This document shows, one piece after another, positions 1 through 10,759 of a stretch of DNA of 64,000 bases. Both the position numbers and the translations under genes were made by a program. Each line of letters begins with the position of its first letter. Within the stretch, counting starts at the first letter, position 1. The notes under the pieces are model-generated. The model had not been told where the DNA came from, did no database searches, and saw only the letters and a list, made by a program, of their open reading frames with translations. The DNA comes from Rhabditophanes sp. KR3021 (lineage: Eukaryota > Nematoda > Chromadorea > Rhabditida > Alloionematidae): positions 5,270,001-5,334,000 of the forward strand of contig CAUJLY010000006.1 in the NCBI GenBank assembly GCA_963281155.1, in the 5' to 3' direction.

Positions 1-2308
1 TAATTCTTGTCTTAGAGTTTCAATATATGGTGTAAATTATATGAGTGACCGAATAATAAAGATTGTATGTAAAGCTAAATGGATATTTAAAATTTTAGAA
101 TATAATATTGACAATTCATAACGACGCACAAATACTTACACGATTAGGGTTATATGTTTAACGTTAAAATAGAGCTGATCTGAGGATTTACGAGAAACAA
201 AAAGGTTCTCTAACGGACTCAACTTCATATTTGTTTCACAAGTGACATATGGTGTGCGATACACGAGCTACTAACTTTTTCTTTGGAAAAAATCAAAGAT
301 AATGTCCAAGAGAATGAAGTCAAATTAATAAGCGTATGCTGGCTTTTGACAGGTTAGGCAGAAATGTAACCTATGGCTCGAGGTAAATACTAGCTTATGT
401 GATATTTATTAACAGTTTGTCAGGCTTCAAAATGATCTAGCCTGCTACAAAATTATTAGATTGGACAATAAGTAAGTCATATATAATAATAAAAGCAAAG
501 CAACAATGAGAAATGCGAACGTAGCTCCTTGACACTGCCTTCTTTCAGTAGTCATCAGATCTAAGTTACCACCCTAAAAGATAGTCGTAAATTCATTTAA
601 ACCCCAGTCTAAATGAATTCTGTATTACCATGAGGTTAAAGAGGTTGTTAGTTAAATTAAGAAAGGAAAATGACCAGTCTAAAAAGTCTTGAAGAATTTT
701 CGCTAAATACTAACAATCTTAATAAAGGAGAACCCGACCCTCTTACTGGATACATTTTGTTATTGAGAAATTTTAGACGATTAGTTTGAAAGCGTAACAT
801 TGACTTTCTCACCTTCTAAATTTGAACAAATTAATTTCATTGTGCTTTGTATTTTGATTAAATAAGTATATGCATTACCATTATATTTAATCAGACCAAA
901 TTGTGAATTAAAGTGTTGTAAAATTGATAAACCTTAGATAAGTGCAAAGAAACAAAATGTTATCCTTAAGTTGTGATAACTTTTTTTAATTGTGCTTCTT
1001 TTGTTAAATAAAGACTTAAATGATTTATCACGATCGGCCTGATGGTAATAATTCAGATGCGTAACTTTGTATTTGTATAATTATAACTTGGTAATTTTAA
1101 TGCTATTATTGGGGTAATTATCACCCGTTAATATAGATGATTTTACCTTTTTACCATAAAATCAGATAAAGTTATGAAATTTAAATTACTAAGTCCAAGC
1201 GAGTATACCTAAATTTTAACTCTCGTAAAATAACAACTTTAAATTAATGTAGTTGTTTGTCAAAATCAGCAATATTGCAAGATACATGTTTTAAATACTT
1301 ATGAAATTGAAGTTTTAAACAATTAAGACTGATAATTTATTACTTATTATGAATGAAATTATAAAATGAATATTAAATTTTTTATAATGGAAAATGTTTA
1401 CTGGGGTATTTAAGCTAGCCAAAAAGTAACTTAGATTTCTTAAAAAATTAGATGATTTAAATATATAGCGGCTACTATTTTAGAGTATATGTTTAAAAAG
1501 TATTCTTAAGCGTTACATTTTATAAGTCACAAAAATAAGTACATCCAATTAACTCAAAATAAAAACTTAACAGTTTGATAAAAAATGTTAGATCTGACAA
1601 TTGTTTAGAACACTTTAGCATATATTTTGAATAACTTGAAGAATATGAAACCATCTCTTATTACATCCACTTTTAAACATTTACTCGTTAAAAGTATGTC
1701 TATATTTTGATTTAGCAAACAAATAAGTAGCATCCAGAAAATGAATTTGGAATGAATGGGTGTGAATAATAGTTTATTTTTAATATTTCATACTTGATAA
1801 CAAAATTTTGAAATGATTAAGTGTTGAATAAAAGCTCCGATTTTATGTAACTTGTTGGACCGTAGAAAAATATTATAGGGGATGAAAAGATAGTTGTTAG
1901 TTGAAAGGGCTCTCGCTGATTCTTATTTCGATCCAAATCAAATTGTCACATCAAGTTTCAATAAAAATGTCTTTTGCTGAATTATGCTACCTTTAAGCGT
2001 ATAAACTTGATTGAGAAAATTTAGTAATGTTTGGACTCCTTTATTTGCATCTCTTGTTATTTTTTAAAAGATTTGGATGCAAAGGCTTTGGTCAAAGTTT
2101 GCTAATAACCTTTAAAAAAGACAATAGACTTGTTTATTTGAAAAGGTGTTAAAATTTCATTTCTATATGTAATTATATTTTAAAATAAACACTATTTTAC
2201 GACAAAGAGTATTTAAAGCAACAATTTATTTTGTAACAATGATAATATAAAAATCAATTCAACACATCAAAAGCACCATATTAATTTAATTAATACATAC
2301 TTTACAAT
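1..2308. other. AT-rich intergenic stretch
   Basis: I see no convincing gene here on either strand. The only interpretable element is at the right edge: a minus-strand AATAAA (plus TTTATT at 2225-2230) that would serve as the polyadenylation signal of the gene at 2309-2665. Confidence 0.5.
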
Positions 2309-2665
2309 TCAGAATTTTTTTGTGCGAGCATAAACTTCGTATTCGGCATCAGTCATTTCAACGATACGAAAGTATTCTTTAGCCCGATCACTCAATTTTT
2401 CAAAATCGGCCAAGAGCAGTTGTTGTCTTTCCAGATATTTTTTTTCACGTTCTTCTTCAATGAGATCGGCAGGAGTTCTTAAATCAATGGCAAGAGCTTC
2501 ACGAACCTTATCAGTCATTGTGTGCATTCTTTTTCTTACATAATTAACCTTTTGGGGTTGTAAGGGACAAAACAATCCCAATTCTTGATTTATAGGAATC
2601 AACTTGAATAATTGCTTTTCATCTTTTTTGAAGACATTCTTTTCACACGAAGATTCTGTATTCAT
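2309..2665 (-). CDS. Unrecognised 118-aa helical, charged protein
   Basis: Single uninterrupted reading frame of 118 codons, with a Met start at 2665 preceded by an AT-rich, T-rich leader. I do not recognise the family. The N-terminal half (about 1-45) is mixed, with Cys at 7 and 33. The C-terminal half (about 60-115) is rich in Glu, Lys, Arg and Leu, including a run like LIEEEREKKYLERQQ, and should form a long amphipathic helix or short coiled coil. There is no signal peptide or membrane segment, so a cytoplasmic or nuclear protein is likely. A minus-strand AATAAA lies about 80 bp past the stop. The ordered, non-repetitive amino-acid composition in an AT-rich setting argues that the frame is real; no intron was needed to close it. 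Confidence 0.65.
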   Translation of the reverse strand: MNTESSCEKNVFKKDEKQLFKLIPINQELGLFCPLQPQKVNYVRKRMHTMTDKVREALAIDLRTPADLIEEEREKKYLERQQLLLADFEKLSDRAKEYFRIVEMTDAEYEVYARTKKF

Positions 2666-4461
2666 TGTAAAAATTCCCTAAAATATCCAGTAAATTAATA
2701 CGAATATCAACTAAACCGATTATATAAATGAAAGTGTAATTAAAAATGGTCTGTACGTGGTTCAAATATATTATATAAATAATTTAAATTATCATGTGCA
2801 CTAGTGTATGAAATCGTTTAAAGTTAATCATTAAAAAAAATGTTAAATAAATTTACTCAACAGAGGTTAATATATTCAAAATAAATTATAACAGGCTCCG
2901 TAAATTATTTACCTTCAGAAATTCAATTTTAGATAATATGGAATGATTTTGAAGTTTTAAAGTTACATGTATTTTATCTATGAATTAACATATATACTCA
3001 CCACTTATGACTTGTATTATAGTATTAAATTATACACATATTTTGGTAATATAAAAAACGAAGCATTTATTAATGATAACCAAAATATAATTAATTTAGT
3101 CAAAGAATATTTTCAATTTTCATTTGAAAGTAAATGATTAATTTTCTTAATCAAATGATTTAAAATTATTCGCAACCTTTATTACAATTTTGCTCCAATA
3201 AAGATATAAAACATAGATGATGTAAGCAGACAATTGAATATGTTACACAAAAAATATGGGAACTTAAAACCAAATATTAATGTGTGGGACGTTCAAAATA
3301 GATATATTTAAAAAAACTGTTAATAAATATGAGAGTATGATCTTGCAAACAAAATAACGACTAGTTTATACAAATCACTTGAATTATAGGAGATGCATAA
3401 GGATTTATATATGCGCAAATATGCCACCAAATAATTATTAAGATTTTTTAAATTTTAGCAAAAATATATCTACATCACGTAATAAGATGGTTGTATTATT
3501 GAAACAATAACTAGATACTACTATCGTTACTCAAATTGGCAACTTAAAGTTTTTGATTTAATAAAACGATCAGTATTTTTGATAATATCTTTCTAAAATT
3601 TATTTTGACAACAGTACTATAAATATCTTTACTTATTCCAAAATATTTATGTTGAACACCACAACATTTATCGTTAAAAAGACAATAGTTGCAAAAAAGA
3701 ATGAGTTAGATTCAATTTCCTCTGATATTTAATATTTAACTGTTCAAAAAATACATGTACATTAATCTTTGCACTTTTTATTCACCTTATGATCTGATGA
3801 CTTTTGAATAAAGAATATATTATAAAAGTCATTTAAGAATAGTTCGGTTGGTAATATTCTTAAAATTATTTAACATCAAAAGTTGAACCTTTTTTTCAAT
3901 AGCGATTATACTATTCATATCTATGGAAAGACAATTTCGCTTCGATTATATAATATCATGCTTTATAGAAGGGAGATATTTTATCATTCCAAATCATTTA
4001 GTTACTAAAGATCATAAAAATAGTTTGATTTGAAAGCAATATACATATTTAAATATATGAATTATGTTTCCATACTTTAATTAGAAGTACAAGAAGTGAC
4101 AAGTAAAAACACTAAAATACTATTGCCTTTAAACTTATACATTCTACAAATTTCATAAACATATGCCAATAAAATACTATGATATTGATAATTGATATAT
4201 CATCCAAGGGGTAATCATGGTAAATATTCAATTTCATTATACTTTACTGAACACAAATCAATCCATTAAAAATGCGCAAAAATGTTTGTAAATAAGAATA
4301 ACTAGGAACATCTAAAATCTTTTTAATGTGACATAAGCTTTGAACATTAAGTGTTTTTTATTTTGAATGCATATTTTACAAAATCAGATGAAAATATTTT
4401 GTAATTGAAATAATTTTTTATCTTCGTATCAGTACGTCACACCGATAAACTTCAGAGTTTC
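2666..4461. other. AT-rich intergenic stretch
   Basis: Separates two minus-strand genes by 1.8 kb. No frame of useful length, RNA gene or repeat family recognised. Confidence 0.5.
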
Positions 4462-5479
4462 TTATTTAGAAATCTTCTTATATTTGTATCCACTTTTTAA
4501 GCCATTGTCGTCAAGAATCCGTACCCAAGCTTCCCATTCCATTTCTCCTTTTGCCCATTTGATGTCATTTAATTCTGGTATATTGTCCACATTGCTAGTC
4601 ATATTTACACCACCGCCTCCAGTTCTTATAACTCGAAGCGTTGCTTCTTGGGCAGCAATAGAAGGGATTACAATACTTTCAATATTTCCGCCTGCTGCTG
4701 CCATGATTTTAATCTAATAAAAATTTAAGATTAAATTAGACTTATATAAATTAATCTAATTTTACTTACCTGTGTTTCGCAGGCAATAATTAAATGGAAA
4801 GTTAAAAATAAGGCCTCGGCTATACTCTCTCCACAACATACAAACCCATGATTTTTGAGCAACATTACTTTTTTATTGCTTAAATCACTAATCATTCTTT
4901 CTTTTTCTTCCTTGTTATTAATTATTCCCTCATATTCATGGTATGCTACATCGCCAATTATCATGGACTCTTGACTAAGTGGTAGTAAACCACACTTTAA
5001 TGATGCTACTGCAACAACATCTGGTATATGCAAATGAATTACACATCCATATTCAGGGTGTGCTCCATGAATAGCCGAATGAAGCAAATAGCCAGCTCGG
5101 TTAACACCATACCCGGAACTGCTATGGCCTAGAATGTCTCCAGCCAGATTAACTTTTACTAGATTGGACGCAGTAACTTCGTGATAAAGTAATCCAAATG
5201 GGTTGATTAATATTTCTTCATCTTTTTGAGATACTCGTGCCTGGAACGAAAAGCAAGATGAATTTAAATGATGTTCTAATTATATCTTATAAATACCGTC
5301 ATATGGTTAAAAATACTTTGCGACACTCCTAATTGATCTACAATTCTATATAAAGAAGCCAAGTTGTTGCGAATAGTTATTTCATTATCAGAAAGATGAG
5401 CGCCATCTTGAGGTTCGATGTCGGCAATAATTTTGGGTTTAATTGTGCTGGTAAGACTTTGTAAACCTATGACACGCAT
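4462..5479 (-). CDS. Adducin-like protein (class II aldolase/adducin head fold)
   Basis: Three exons join in phase 0: 5479-5297, 5240-4770 and 4713-4462, giving 301 aa; introns are 56 bp each, with GTATTT..CCAG and GTAAGT..TTAG ends. The product matches the adducin head and neck. It contains an [12 protein letters not shown] helix, [66 protein letters not shown] and [13 protein letters not shown]. The C-terminal exon has the [20 protein letters not shown] motif of the adducin neck. The HxH and NHG histidines that bind metal in class II aldolases are kept, but adducins are cytoskeletal rather than enzymatic. Compared with vertebrate adducins (about 700 aa), the N-terminal region is short and the MARCKS-like tail is absent, so the spectrin-actin and calmodulin-binding tail is missing. 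It is therefore better read as a head-only adducin-related protein. Confidence 0.88.
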
Positions 5480-8400
5480 GGTAATAAAATGACGAATTTA
5501 AGAGCTAAAAAATGGTGACGATTAGATATGTTGAATGCTTTTTGTGTTAAACACTTCGCACCGAGTGTAATCATAAAAGTTAAATCCGCAAAGCTTTTTA
5601 GGGACAACAAAAATGTATCATTTAAAAAAATGATAATTATTGCTCATTTCTTTTTTTGAAACTAGATCTTGACAAATGTAAAGTAAAAAAAAGTGCATGC
5701 AATATTGGAAGTAAAAAGCCTGTACTTATTATTGAAAGACTAAGTTGAAACTATTGATGCTTGTTATAATTATGTTATTGTATGTGGTATAAATGACGTA
5801 TATGTACATCCATGTAAATAACAATGACTCGTTATATGCTAATTTTTGAACAATAATACAAGGCACGTAAATCATTAAATTTGTTTATTAAGAATTATGA
5901 TTCTTAACGTAATTAATTGTCATACGATGCCGAATACGTAACAACATTTGATTTATAAGCTTATGTTGTGTTATTTATTTGGAAGTCATATGTTGAATGT
6001 GGTATTATTCATAGGATTTACATTTAAATTTTTCCAAGTGCATTCCTTTGATTTCAAAACAAACTTCTAAATTTTCTTTTAAAGACATTAAAACCCTTTG
6101 GTTAACTATTTGTTTAATTTTAGAAAATTATTTAATGTAATTTTAAATAGCTTCAAATTACCGAACCTTCGTCATGCCCAACTTAGTTCTAAAGTATTTT
6201 CAAAGATGTTTAAGTTCCTGGTTATGTTAATGTTATAATTGATGTTGTTAATCGCACCGAATAACATTGATACTCTAAAATCTACTCATTCAAATGTAAA
6301 AAATAACACATTAAAAATGTAGGATTCGCTGAATTTTTTACTATTGTTTTCAAGTTTTTGTTTTTTTGTATAAATTAGCATAATCATTTGACTAAAATAA
6401 TTGTATACTTAAAAATGGGCAAAAGAAGATTTGCTTTGTCAAGTTTTCATTTTTTAATTAGCCAGCAAATATTTTTTATATGAAATATTTACAACTTATT
6501 ACAAGATCTGCCTCTTATAGTTACCAATAAATGATTCCTCGAACTCTACTAATTGAATATAAATGAATAAATTCCTACTCTGAAAATTATAGATGCTTGA
6601 TTAGCTTAAACTAATTAATTTAGGATCTTCATAATAATACGAGAAACACATTCCACACACTCCATTAAATTTTTTATCACTTTTGTGTCCTTTTTTAATG
6701 CCAGTCTTCTCTCTAAACTACATAAAGTCCAAAAATGAGTTGTGGGTGGATATATAGTTAGTCGTAGAACGACTAGATTATAAGTATCGCATTGTTGAAA
6801 TTAAATAATCTTATTTAAATAAGTTTTAATTAATATGAAGAAATTCCGATATTATGCAGTTTGGACGGGTGCTTGAATCTCGATGCTTGATTCAAAAGGC
6901 GATTTTGACGGGGTCGAAATAATTAAATGCCAAGTTAACTAGCTATTTTTAATATGATTAGTTTCTAATTAAGAAGATTAAGAACTTTCTAATTTTAAAT
7001 TTAAATATATTTATTCTTCTTATAAGTTATTTTGTCCGCGTATTTTTGTCATGGAATAGTATAGCTGTAAGAAGCTGTTCAGACGATTTCTAGCAATTCG
7101 TAGTATAATCAAAAAGTAACTTCTTGCGGTATATGTAGTTGTATAGAAAGTTACATGGGAAACTGTTTTTGTAAATGTAATATCTCCTGATGATTATGAC
7201 TCTTAACTAACTTAGTTCCTTATTTGTGACTTTTGTTTGAACATTTTTTAATAACTTTGAAAAAGTAATGTGTTAATAAATGCAACACTATTCTTGATTA
7301 ACTAAATAAATAAAAATTAAAAATGTGACGAAGTACAAAAATATTAGTTTTGAGAAAAATCGTTTGTTACCCGTCTACTTATTTATTTATCATTATTTTT
7401 TTCTATCAATCAAATCATATTATAATATAGCACAATTGACATAAAATTTCCAATTTTATTGAATCTACGTATATATAAAAGTACACCTATTAATGGCATT
7501 ATTTGTTTAATATCATTTGGTTTCATAATATTATTCTTTAATATGTAATTTTTATTCATCTTTGACAATGATTCATATCAAGTATAAGTTAATTAAATTT
7601 CTTCATTTACACAAGCATGACAATGTCACTATTCTTGATGCTGAGTAAAACAATGGTACATTTTGCAGTTTTAAAAAATAATCAAATAAGTGAAAAATTT
7701 ATAATTTCGTAAAATTGGAAACATATTTATGCATGATTTTAAAAATGTCACACTACTATACATTTTATGAAGAGCTATTTCTACTATTTCAACTTTAAAA
7801 CAATGTTTTGATTTATTTTTCTTTCAAAAAAGTTGACGACTTTAAGCATTTTTTATTGCTGTTTCCCTTTTTTGTAAATAAAAAGCTCTAAAGGAGATGG
7901 TTTATTTTCTCATTACATTTTTTTATTCCATCCCTTTTCATGATAGCTTGTAATATTATCAAATATATGAATATATTTTAAATGGTGACAGCCTCTTAAA
8001 ATTTGTTCATACTTAAATGAGCATATGAACTGTCGAATTACGCAGATATTATCATATTATGCTTTGAAGTGCATTTATTATAATGGCACTAATTCAAGAT
8101 TTTTGTCAATCCCATTTTTTGCTTGAACATAAATATATAAACACTTTTTTCTTAAAGTTTTCCAATTTTATGTAAATAAGTTAGTTTTGGTAATTATATA
8201 ATTTATGTTGTGTAAAATTTAATTATAATATAAAAATCTTGAGATTTAAATTTAAATAAAAATAAATTGAGCTAATCGCTCACTATGTATATTTTTGTCT
8301 TTCTACCTTTAGAGAAATTTTTTAAACGAGATTTCTAATTTAAAAAATGCGTGGTGTTAAATGCATAAATATTTAAAAAACTCTATAATATAAAAATTTC

Positions 8401-8754
8401 TGTTCCCAGTATTTTATCTATGAACTTAATTAAAATCTTTTATTGTAGTGGGTGACCCTTTTATATGGCGTTATATCTTTTATGAAGCATGCATTCTTCT
8501 TGTACTTTATATGGCTTCATTATCACCTATTGTTTTACAACCACATTTAAAATATTATTCACTTTTAAAAATGGCACATGAAACCATGTGTACTTAGCTC
8601 TTTACATTTAAGTTGTTTCTAAATAATTTTATAACCATTTTCATTCATTGTTTTCGTCATACTATTCTAATATATTTAATTATTATATCCTGACTGATAA
8701 TCGGTATCTGTTCAGGGCATTCAATGTTCAAACTAAATATATTCTTTAATAGCA
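5480..8754. other. AT-rich intergenic stretch between divergent genes
   Basis: Lies between the starts of the minus-strand adducin-like gene and the plus-strand neuropeptide gene, so promoters for both should be here. I see no further coding frame, RNA gene or transposon. Confidence 0.5.
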
Positions 8755-8765
8755 TTTTTTTACAG
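8755..8765 (+). promoter_or_regulatory. Candidate trans-splice (or 5'UTR) acceptor
   Basis: A T-rich tract ending in TTTTTTTACAG lies 10 nt before the ATG at 8776. No coding exon precedes it, so it could accept a spliced leader, as is common in nematodes, or be the acceptor of an untranslated first intron. The sequence alone cannot separate the two. Confidence 0.4.
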
Positions 8766-8775
8766 ATAGTTCAGA

Positions 8776-9325
8776 ATGCAGAGTTCAAAATTTTTATGCT
8801 TCTTCGTTCTGGTACTATCAATAGTAAAATCTCAGGGGTAAGTTCGAATATATTTGAATTTTACCAAACTATCCTGTATCATCTTTTAAATTCAAAAACT
8901 ATTTCTTAGTTATATTCATTTAACTCTTACATTCTTTTAGATTTATAATGGGAAAAATTTTAAATGCAGAAGCAAATTCAGATGAAAAATTCGTAATGAA
9001 AAAAACAATTAATTTGGCTACTCCACTGGAACATCCAATCAACGTCAAAAGTCTTAGTGATCTGCTTGAAAATAGAATCTATAATCAACCGCAAAGGAAA
9101 TTTTTTGTCTTGACATCGGATGATGCCTCATTTCTTCCACACGGAACAAGTATGTTTTATCCCTCATCAAGCAACAATATGAGGTCAGAAAAGACTCCAT
9201 ATTCTAAAAAATCTCTAAAGAAATTTCACAGTAGTCAAAGCAGAAATTGCTTCTTTTCTCCAATCAACTGTATGATTCAACATGATGTTAAAAAAATTCG
9301 GAAAATGATGGATTTATCCTCATAG
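8776..9325 (+). CDS. Neuropeptide precursor, allatostatin-C-like
   Basis: Two exons, 8776-8837 and 8941-9325, join across a 103-bp GTAAGT..TTTTAG intron (phase 2) to give 148 aa. Exon 1 is almost exactly a signal peptide: MQSSKFLCFFVLVLSIVKSQ. The rest has no other Cys until the C-terminal region, where CFFSPINC occupies 124-131. Six residues separate the cysteines and Pro is central, as in insect allatostatin C (CYFNPISC). Dibasic KK at 114-115 and KK at 138-139 bracket the peptide, so prohormone convertase cleavage would release about 22 residues with one disulfide loop. There is no Gly before the second KK, so no C-terminal amidation is predicted. The acidic-to-mixed spacer (about 24-110) is a typical propeptide. 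Family assignment rests on this motif and the precursor layout; a match by chance to another loop peptide cannot be excluded. Confidence 0.75.
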
Positions 9326-10759
9326 ATTATATGGTCCACAAGTTTTACAAACATACCTTCCAAGCGCTTACCCTATTTTTATAGCTAATGTCTTTTAGTA
9401 ATGCTATTATGATGTCAAAACATCTTTTTATGATTTAACTTTTCATCCGACTAATATGCTGTTATCATAATTAGTGAAACTTCAACTGTTCCTTTCTACC
9501 CAAAAATATTACCTTTGAAATCAGTAGTATATATCCACACACGTCAATAAATTCCAATATATGAAGATATATGAATAAATTTAATTTGATTTAAACTAAA
9601 ATTCGTTTAAACTAAGTTTTGTAGAATCAATTCCACAAATTTGCGAAACCAAGTTTAAAGTCTGTATTTTTGGAAAGATCTCAACAATATTTACATATTT
9701 CAAATTATTTTAAAATAGATTTTATATTATACATATACAAACAATTTGATTCAAAATAAATATTGCTTCAAATTGATAGAAAAATTTACATTAAGTTTTA
9801 ATATTTATTTCATTTTATTAAAATAATAATGTGTTGCTTCTGGAGCTAAACTTTCTTCTATTTTAATTGAAAAGACAAAAGAATGGCAATTGCTTTGAGC
9901 ATTACATGCTTAACAAAACACACAAATTTGCACAAAATAACTGCTCCAATTATACATATTTAATTTAGAGACTTTTTATAGTCTCATACTTTTTTTCAAT
10001 AACAGGAAGAAATTGAATTCTATTTTAGAATTTAACAAATACACTCGTCCCACTCAAAATAAGTGTGTAAATTATAAGTAATAAAAAATGTATGCACAAA
10101 TTAATTTCACAAGTGTCATCGCGTAATACAAAAGAAATTGACGTTTTAGCAAAACCTTGTTGACAATGATATCACAATATAAGTACCTATTTATACTTTG
10201 ATATATACAACATCATATGTAAACTCAATTATTATTAAAAAATAACTTAATTTTAAATATCTTTATATCCATTCATTCTAAAAATAAACATTTAATTTAT
10301 TTATGCCGTCAATCGTCACGGCTATAATGAAGTTAATTTTGACTAACCACATCGATATGATACAACAAACCACTAAAGAACTGATAAATATATTTCATTA
10401 AGAGATATCCATACGTTCTAATAATTAAATGAACTCAATCCAAATAATAAATGAATTTTTATTTATTGGTATTATTATCCAGGACTCAAAAAGAAGGTTA
10501 AAAATTTGGAAAATGACATTTATTTTGTTAAAAGAATAATCCATTGAATGGTTGATGAATTAGGTACAATAATCGTTAATGGGCAAGGTGCAATTATGAT
10601 TCTGATTCCTTTAAAATTTTGAATAGTTAAGGTAGGTCAAACTATTAGTGAATATATATGATTTTACACTACTTGAGAAACTATTTATTTAAGAAGAAGG
10701 GTGATCATAAATAAGGAAACGAATAACTTTGCATTTACATTTATTTAATTTGACTAAGT
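9326..10759. other. AT-rich intergenic stretch
   Basis: Follows the neuropeptide gene and precedes the MAM gene on the same strand. Several AATAAA hexamers occur, but these are expected at this composition. No gene seen. Confidence 0.5.
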
